A stretch of DNA of 17,901 bases, from contig JBOGIF010000032.1 in assembly GCA_050742415.1 (NCBI GenBank), forward strand, positions 1-17,901, given 5' to 3'. The notes beneath the pieces are model-generated. The model was given only the letters and a program-made list of their open reading frames with translations, had not been told where the DNA came from and did not search any database. Below, piece by piece: positions 13,799 through 17,901 of the stretch. A program made the translations under genes and the position numbers. Source of the DNA: JBOGIF01 sp050742415 (GTDB lineage Bacteria > Actinomycetota > Acidimicrobiia > Acidimicrobiales > AC-14). Every line of letters begins with the position of its first letter. Position 1 is the stretch's first letter.

Positions 13799-14598
13799 TG
13801 GCGCGGATGTCGAACGGCAACGGCGAGGGCAACGGCCATCGGGCCGGGCCGCTGGAGCGCCTGGCCGAGGTGAGCGAGAAGATGCGGGCCTCGCAGGCGT
13901 GGGCATCGATCTTCCGGCCGGGGTCCATCTTTCGCAGGGGCTATACCGACAGCCCCCGCAACCGCTCCTACGTCATCATGAACAGCCTCATCTACCACCT
14001 GCACCCGGTGAAGGTGAAGCGCCACGCGGTCAAGGTGAGCTACACGCTGTGCCTGGGCGGTCTCTCGTTCTTCCTCTTCCTGATCCTGACTGTCACCGGG
14101 ATCTTCCTGATGTTCTTCTACCGGCCTACCGAGCTACAGGCCTGGAACGACATCCGGGCACTCGAGACCTCCGTGACCTTCGGGCTGCTGGTGCGCAACA
14201 TGCACCGATGGGGCGCCCACCTCATGGTGATAACGGTGTTCCTGCACATGGCCCGGGTCTTCTACCACGGGGCCTATAAGGCCCCCCGGGAGTTCAACTG
14301 GGTCATCGGGGTCATACTCCTCACCCTCACGCTGCTGCTGTCGTTCACCGGGTACCTGCTGCCCTGGGACCAGCTGGCCCTCTGGGCCGTGACCGTCGGC
14401 ACGAACATGATCGGCTACACGCCCGTCTTCGGCTCGCAGGTCCGCTTCGTCTTGCTCGGAGGCGTGGAGATCGGCCAGGAGACCTTGCTGCGCTGGTACG
14501 TGCTTCACGTGCTGATGTTCCCGTTCGTGATCGTGATCTTCATGGCTATCCACTTCTGGCGGGTCCGCAAGGACGGCGGGATATCCGGGCCGCTGTGA
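13798..14598 (+). CDS. Cytochrome b6-type cytochrome b, N-terminal half
   Basis: Four-helix diheme cytochrome b like QcrB of Firmicutes or PetB. Heme ligands are H136/H150 (spacing 14) and H237/H252 (spacing 15); the 15 spacing is the b6 type, whereas mitochondrial-type cytochrome b has 14. C85 in CLGG aligns with Cys35 of b6 and the Bacillus QcrB cysteine that binds heme ci covalently, so a third heme is expected. HGAYKAPREFNWVIGV, TGYLLPWDQ and the C-terminal RKDGGISGPL are all family hallmarks. Residues 1-~65 are a hydrophilic extension. The start is GTG 13798, sharing one base with the ferredoxin stop, or ATG 13807; neither has a good ribosome site. The other half of cytochrome b is encoded next. 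Confidence 0.95.
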   Translation: MARMSNGNGEGNGHRAGPLERLAEVSEKMRASQAWASIFRPGSIFRRGYTDSPRNRSYVIMNSLIYHLHPVKVKRHAVKVSYTLCLGGLSFFLFLILTVTGIFLMFFYRPTELQAWNDIRALETSVTFGLLVRNMHRWGAHLMVITVFLHMARVFYHGAYKAPREFNWVIGVILLTLTLLLSFTGYLLPWDQLALWAVTVGTNMIGYTPVFGSQVRFVLLGGVEIGQETLLRWYVLHVLMFPFVIVIFMAIHFWRVRKDGGISGPL

Positions 14599-14617
14599 TG
14601 CACACCGAGGAAGCGTC

Positions 14618-15382
14618 ATGACCGAGGTTCCCGAGCACCTTCTGCGACGGTCGGCCGAGCGCCGGGCGACTCTGGGCGCGCCGCCCGCAGGAGGTGGCGC
14701 ACCTCCTGCGGCTGGCGCCTCGGACGCCGCCGAGGACCCGGAGAAGGTCCCGCCCGGGTTGCTGGGCGCCAGCACCGCCGCGGCCGCTCCCTCTCCCTCG
14801 CCCGCCACAACCCAGCGAGCCCCGGCGGCGGGTGCCAGTGCCACCGCTTTGGCCACCGCCCCGGCGCCAGTGGCGAAGGGCCCCGAGGGCCACACCCAGC
14901 GGCTCCTGACCGTCGTCAAGGCCGGCTCCATCCAGGACGTGAGGGCCACGCCCACCGACAAGGTCCACGTGTGGCCCCACCTGCTCATCGGCGAGTTCGT
15001 GGCTGCCCTGGCCATGACCGCCTTCCTGCTCGTGTTCTCCGCCGTCGTCAACGCCCCGTTCCTCGCCGCCTCCAACCCCAACTTCACCCCGAACCCGTCG
15101 AAGGCGCCCTGGTACTTCCTGGGCCTCCAGGAGCTGCTGACCATGTTCCATCCAATGGTCGCCGGGGTGACCATCCCGGGCATCGGGATCTTCGGGTTGA
15201 TGCTGGCGCCCTACACCGACCGCAACCCGAGCAACCGGCCCGAGGACCGAAAGTTCGCGATCGCCCTCATGACGCTGTTCATCATGTTCTGGGCCGTCCT
15301 GGTGATCATCGGCTGCTTCTTCCGGGGCCCCGGCTTCAACTTCACCTTCCCCTGGCGCGACGGCGTCTTCTTCGACCTGTAG
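14618..15382 (+). CDS. Subunit IV-like cytochrome b C-terminal subunit
   Basis: Forms the C-terminal half of cytochrome b, with three transmembrane helices (~122-146, ~180-203, ~213-235), as in b6f subunit IV and Firmicutes QcrC. The quinol-oxidising Qo motif is APWY (163-166) in place of PEWY, so the usual glutamate is missing; NPNFTPNP precedes it. Residues 1-20 carry the MTEVPE-x-LL-x-RS tag shared with the monoheme cytochrome c, then about 90 residues of Ala/Pro/Gly linker, all predicted cytoplasmic. Unlike Firmicutes QcrC, no cytochrome c domain is fused to its C-terminus; a separate diheme protein is encoded downstream. ATG 14618 has CGAGGAAG upstream. Confidence 0.92.
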   Translation: MTEVPEHLLRRSAERRATLGAPPAGGGAPPAAGASDAAEDPEKVPPGLLGASTAAAAPSPSPATTQRAPAAGASATALATAPAPVAKGPEGHTQRLLTVVKAGSIQDVRATPTDKVHVWPHLLIGEFVAALAMTAFLLVFSAVVNAPFLAASNPNFTPNPSKAPWYFLGLQELLTMFHPMVAGVTIPGIGIFGLMLAPYTDRNPSNRPEDRKFAIALMTLFIMFWAVLVIIGCFFRGPGFNFTFPWRDGVFFDL

Positions 15383-15391
15383 GAGTCGGCG

Positions 15392-16264
15392 TTGGGCAAC
15401 AGCACGATCATCATCCTCGCCATCGGTGCCGCCGTGGTGCTGGGCCTGGTCTTCATCTTCTCGACGGCTCGCCGGCGCGACGCGGGCCGGACGATCAGCG
15501 ACGTCCCCGACGAGGGGCGGTCGGGTGACGGCGGAGGGCGCCTGCCCGTTCCCGTCGGCGGGGACGTATCGGCGCAGTCCGGTCGCGACCTCGAGCGAGC
15601 GGTCGCGCTCGAGCGCCAGGGCCGCACGCTCACCGACCGAGGAGCGCCACCTCCGCCAGCTCTGCCCCCCGACGAGGAGACGTTGGGGGTCACCCGCCGC
15701 CAGGTCCTCAACCGGGGGATCGTCGGCACCATGGTCCTCGCCATCAGCGGGTTCTCGGCGTCGATGATCGCCATGCTGTGGCCTACCCTCTCCGGTGGGT
15801 TCGGGGCCAAGATCCGCGTCGGCAAGCTCGACGAGATCCTGGACGACATCCAGACGAACAAGGAGCCCTACTACGTGGGGGCCGGGCGCTTCTATCTCAA
15901 CCCGTACCCCAAGGAGGCGGTCAGCGCGGCCAAGGGGGTTGCCTCCTATGCCGCCGTGGTCGCCGGGTACGACGAAGGCGTGGTCGCCCTCTACCAGAAG
16001 TGCCCTCACCTCGGCTGCCGGGTGCCGTGGTGCAAGACGTCGCAATGGTTCGAGTGCCCGTGCCACGGCTCGCAGTACAACCGGGTGGGCGAGAAGAAGG
16101 GCGGCCCGGCGCCCCGGGGGATGGACCGTTTCGTCACCTCGGTCGAGGGCGGCACCGTGGTGGTCGACACCAAGATCGTGATCCCGGGCCCCCCGATCGG
16201 CGTCAACACGACCGGGCAGGAATCGGAAGGACCGCACTGCCTGGGCGCGGTGGCGGAGCACTAG
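15392..16264 (+). CDS. Rieske iron-sulfur protein with internal Tat motif
   Basis: The [2Fe-2S] subunit that takes the first electron from quinol at the Qo site. Cluster box 1 is C204-P-H206-L-G-C209 and box 2 C222-P-C224-H225-G-S; C204, H206, C222 and H225 bind iron, and C209-C224 is the stabilising disulfide. An additional Cys is present at 214. Residues 5-23 are a transmembrane helix followed by STARRR, then an 85-residue charged cytoplasmic loop, then T101-R-R-Q-V-L (twin-arginine type) and a second helix (~110-131) before the exported domain. TTG 15392 has AGGAG (15381-15385) six bases away. Length 290 residues. Confidence 0.95.
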   Translation: MGNSTIIILAIGAAVVLGLVFIFSTARRRDAGRTISDVPDEGRSGDGGGRLPVPVGGDVSAQSGRDLERAVALERQGRTLTDRGAPPPPALPPDEETLGVTRRQVLNRGIVGTMVLAISGFSASMIAMLWPTLSGGFGAKIRVGKLDEILDDIQTNKEPYYVGAGRFYLNPYPKEAVSAAKGVASYAAVVAGYDEGVVALYQKCPHLGCRVPWCKTSQWFECPCHGSQYNRVGEKKGGPAPRGMDRFVTSVEGGTVVVDTKIVIPGPPIGVNTTGQESEGPHCLGAVAEH

Positions 16265-16265
16265 C

Positions 16266-17267
16266 TTGACCTTCCTGCTCGCGGCGTCCCAACAGACCAT
16301 CGGCCTCGCCGTCGTCCTTTTCCTGATCGCCGGTTGGGCCGTGTACCTGTTCGGCACGGCCCGCCGTACCAATGTGCCCGGGGTCGAGCTGGAGGAGGCG
16401 CCGAACCGCAAGCCGTACTTCCCCGACGAGGTGCTCGAGACCTCGCGCCTCACCAAGTACCTGTGGTGGGCGTTCGCCACGCTCACCGTCTCGGCGGTCG
16501 GCCTTCCCGCCTACTGGCTGCGGGAGCCCTTTCGCCAGCAGGGCGCGGGGTTCGACCGGGGCGAGAAGTACTTCGAGGAGAAGGAGGTGGAGCGGGGCCG
16601 CGAGCTGTTCCAGGTCGCCCCCGGAGACCCGCCCAAGCCCCGGGAGCCGCACTTCGGGTGCGAGGCCTGTCACGGCGTGGAGGGCATCGGCGGTGTGACC
16701 TCGTACACGATCGTCGATCCCGCCAACCCCGACGCCCCGCCGCGCCAGGTGCAGTGGACGGCTCCGGCGCTCAACACCGTCATGCTCAGGTACCGGCCCG
16801 AGGAGGTCCACAAGATCCTCGTGTACGGCCGGGCCGGCACCCCGATGCCCCCGTGGGGCATCGACGGAGGCGGCCCGATGAACGATCAGCAGATCAACGA
16901 CCTGATCTCCTACCTCGAGCACCTGGCGCTCGACGCCAAGAAGGTCCAGGCCGACTCCCTCGCCAAGTACGGCACCGACGGACAGAAGATCTTCGAGGGG
17001 TATTGCGCCCGGTGTCACACCGCAGGGGCGTCCTACGGGGAGCCGGGCGTGCCCGGAGGCGGGGCCTTCGGCCCGGCACTCACGGGAGGGGCAACCCTGA
17101 GGCAGTTCCCGACCTTGGAGCAGCACGAGGAATGGGTTGCAAAGACCGGCAAGTACGGCGAGCTCTACGGCCAGCGAGGGGTGAGCGAAGGTGTCATGCC
17201 CTTCTTCGAGCAGGAGCTGACGCCCGAGCAGATCAAAGCGGTCGTCGAGTACGAGCGCACGCTGTGA
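16266..17267 (+). CDS. Membrane-bound diheme cytochrome c
   Basis: Electron acceptor for the Rieske protein and probably the functional equivalent of QcrC or cytochrome c1. Two N-terminal helices (~10-30, ~65-85) flank a cytoplasmic loop starting GTARRTN; two class I cytochrome domains follow outside. Heme motifs are CEACH (132-136) and CARCH (247-251). M194 in GTPMPPWG and the Met of GVMPFF near the C-terminus are likely axial ligands. Length 333 residues. Start TTG 16266 has GGAG seven bases upstream; later starts would cut the first helix. Unlike actinobacterial QcrC, which has a cleavable signal and a C-terminal helix, this one is anchored by N-terminal helices. The stop overlaps the next start (GTGA). 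Confidence 0.92.
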   Translation: MTFLLAASQQTIGLAVVLFLIAGWAVYLFGTARRTNVPGVELEEAPNRKPYFPDEVLETSRLTKYLWWAFATLTVSAVGLPAYWLREPFRQQGAGFDRGEKYFEEKEVERGRELFQVAPGDPPKPREPHFGCEACHGVEGIGGVTSYTIVDPANPDAPPRQVQWTAPALNTVMLRYRPEEVHKILVYGRAGTPMPPWGIDGGGPMNDQQINDLISYLEHLALDAKKVQADSLAKYGTDGQKIFEGYCARCHTAGASYGEPGVPGGGAFGPALTGGATLRQFPTLEQHEEWVAKTGKYGELYGQRGVSEGVMPFFEQELTPEQIKAVVEYERTL

Positions 17268-17901
17268 ACGCTGTGCTCATGGGCGCGCTGAGCTGGGAGC
17301 CCAACATCAAGGGTGGGCTCTACGTGCTCATCGCCGTGGTCATCCTGTGCGGCTCGGCGCAGTTGCTGCTCTCCACGAACATGGGTAGCCGGCTCGGCTT
17401 CCAGCTGGCGGCGGCGGGGTTGTTCGGGTTCTTCGTGATAATCGGCGCGGTCTGGTGGGTCTATGGGATTGGCCCCAAGGGCCCGGACCCCACCTGGAAG
17501 CCCCAGCTCGTGGCGACAGGGGACCTTGGCGGTCCGGTCACCGAGTCGAACGCCGGTGGCGAGGCGCTGGAGGGCTTCCCGAAGGGTTGGAGGGAGCTGG
17601 AGCTGACCGACCCCGAGGTGGCCGACGCCCAGCCGGTGGCCGACCTGGCGCTCCCGGACGCGGAGGATGGGACCAAGATCCAGTACCTGCCGGTTGCCGC
17701 TTACACCAAGGGCGGTGAGGACTACGGGCCCTTGGGGATCAAGGCCCGTCCCCTCGACGTGTTCCACGAGCCCCATTTCCTCGTTATCCAGATGCAGCCG
17801 GTGCTGAAGCAGGAGGCCGTGTCCGGCCAGGCGCCCCCCAAGCCGAAGGTTGACCCGGCGGCCGAGCCGGTTGCCGTCGTCATGTTGCGCGACCTCGGTA
17901 A
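17264..17901 (+). CDS. Uncharacterised two-TM protein, 3' end outside window
   Basis: The reading frame is open from GTG 17264 (overlapping the cytochrome stop) to the end of the window, at least 212 residues. GTG 17273 and ATG 17279 are other possible starts. Residues ~17-36 and ~47-67 are transmembrane helices, the latter ending WWVYGIGPKGPDPTWKP. A long polar, Asp/Glu/Pro-rich stretch follows (ELTDPEVADAQPVADLALPD, then YLPVAAYTKGGEDYGPLGIKARPLDVFHEPHFLV), and the visible part ends in a hydrophobic-leaning segment. No heme or iron-sulfur motif. Not recognised; its position suggests an accessory subunit of the complex or a link to a following oxidase. Confidence 0.8.
   Translation, partial: MNAVLMGALSWEPNIKGGLYVLIAVVILCGSAQLLLSTNMGSRLGFQLAAAGLFGFFVIIGAVWWVYGIGPKGPDPTWKPQLVATGDLGGPVTESNAGGEALEGFPKGWRELELTDPEVADAQPVADLALPDAEDGTKIQYLPVAAYTKGGEDYGPLGIKARPLDVFHEPHFLVIQMQPVLKQEAVSGQAPPKPKVDPAAEPVAVVMLRDLG

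Noticed and set aside
14546..16486. A 646-codon open frame on the minus strand opposite the bc-type genes
   Set aside because: It lies opposite three genes with intact cofactor motifs, and its translation is Gly/Arg/His/Asp-rich, typical of antisense frames in GC-rich DNA.
1..17901. tRNA or rRNA genes, insertion sequences, CRISPR arrays, attachment sites
   Set aside because: No cloverleaf-like sequence, transposase motif, terminal inverted repeats or spaced direct repeats were seen; genes are packed with little free space.

Overview
The window is dense, high-GC DNA with frequent GTG/TTG starts, 1-4 base stop/start overlaps and leaderless-type promoters (TAGNNT six or seven bases before the start codon). 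Gene content and order (M23 peptidase, proC with a small HTH gene, rex followed by the heme genes) point to an actinobacterium. The class Acidimicrobiia is my best guess, but it is inference. No RNA genes, mobile elements or CRISPR arrays were seen.

Bases 1-3400 hold an envelope M23 peptidase, proC, a 67-residue excisionase-like HTH protein, a SAM hydrolase (DUF62/SalL family) and a possible 29-residue membrane peptide. They share no obvious pathway.

Bases 3400-10804 are one tightly packed redox-regulated tetrapyrrole operon: rex, precorrin-2 dehydrogenase, hemA, hemC, a cobA-hemD fusion, hemB and hemL. It carries the whole C5 route from glutamyl-tRNA to uroporphyrinogen III, plus the branch to precorrin-2 and sirohydrochlorin. 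A Rex-type operator overlaps the leaderless rex promoter, consistent with autoregulation by the NADH/NAD+ ratio.

Bases 10801-12701 (minus strand) encode a membrane-anchored monoheme cytochrome c, translationally coupled to a geranylgeranyl-reductase-family flavoprotein that apparently starts at CTG. The flavoprotein gene converges on hemL, and the two genes share one CTAG as their stops.

Bases 12702-17901 begin with a 204-bp divergent control region containing a second, stronger Rex/CRP-like palindrome over a TAGAAT -10 box. It drives an unusual quinol:cytochrome c oxidoreductase operon: an unknown membrane protein, an 8Fe ferredoxin, a b6-type cytochrome b with the heme-ci cysteine, a separate subunit IV-like protein with an APWY Qo motif, a Rieske protein with an internal Tat motif, a diheme cytochrome c, and an unknown two-TM protein cut by the window end. 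A split, b6-like cytochrome b with its own ferredoxin is not the usual actinobacterial QcrCAB layout. The monoheme cytochrome c and subunit IV also share a distinctive 20-residue N-terminal tag. The window therefore joins heme production to a heme-rich complex, possibly under one redox sensor.
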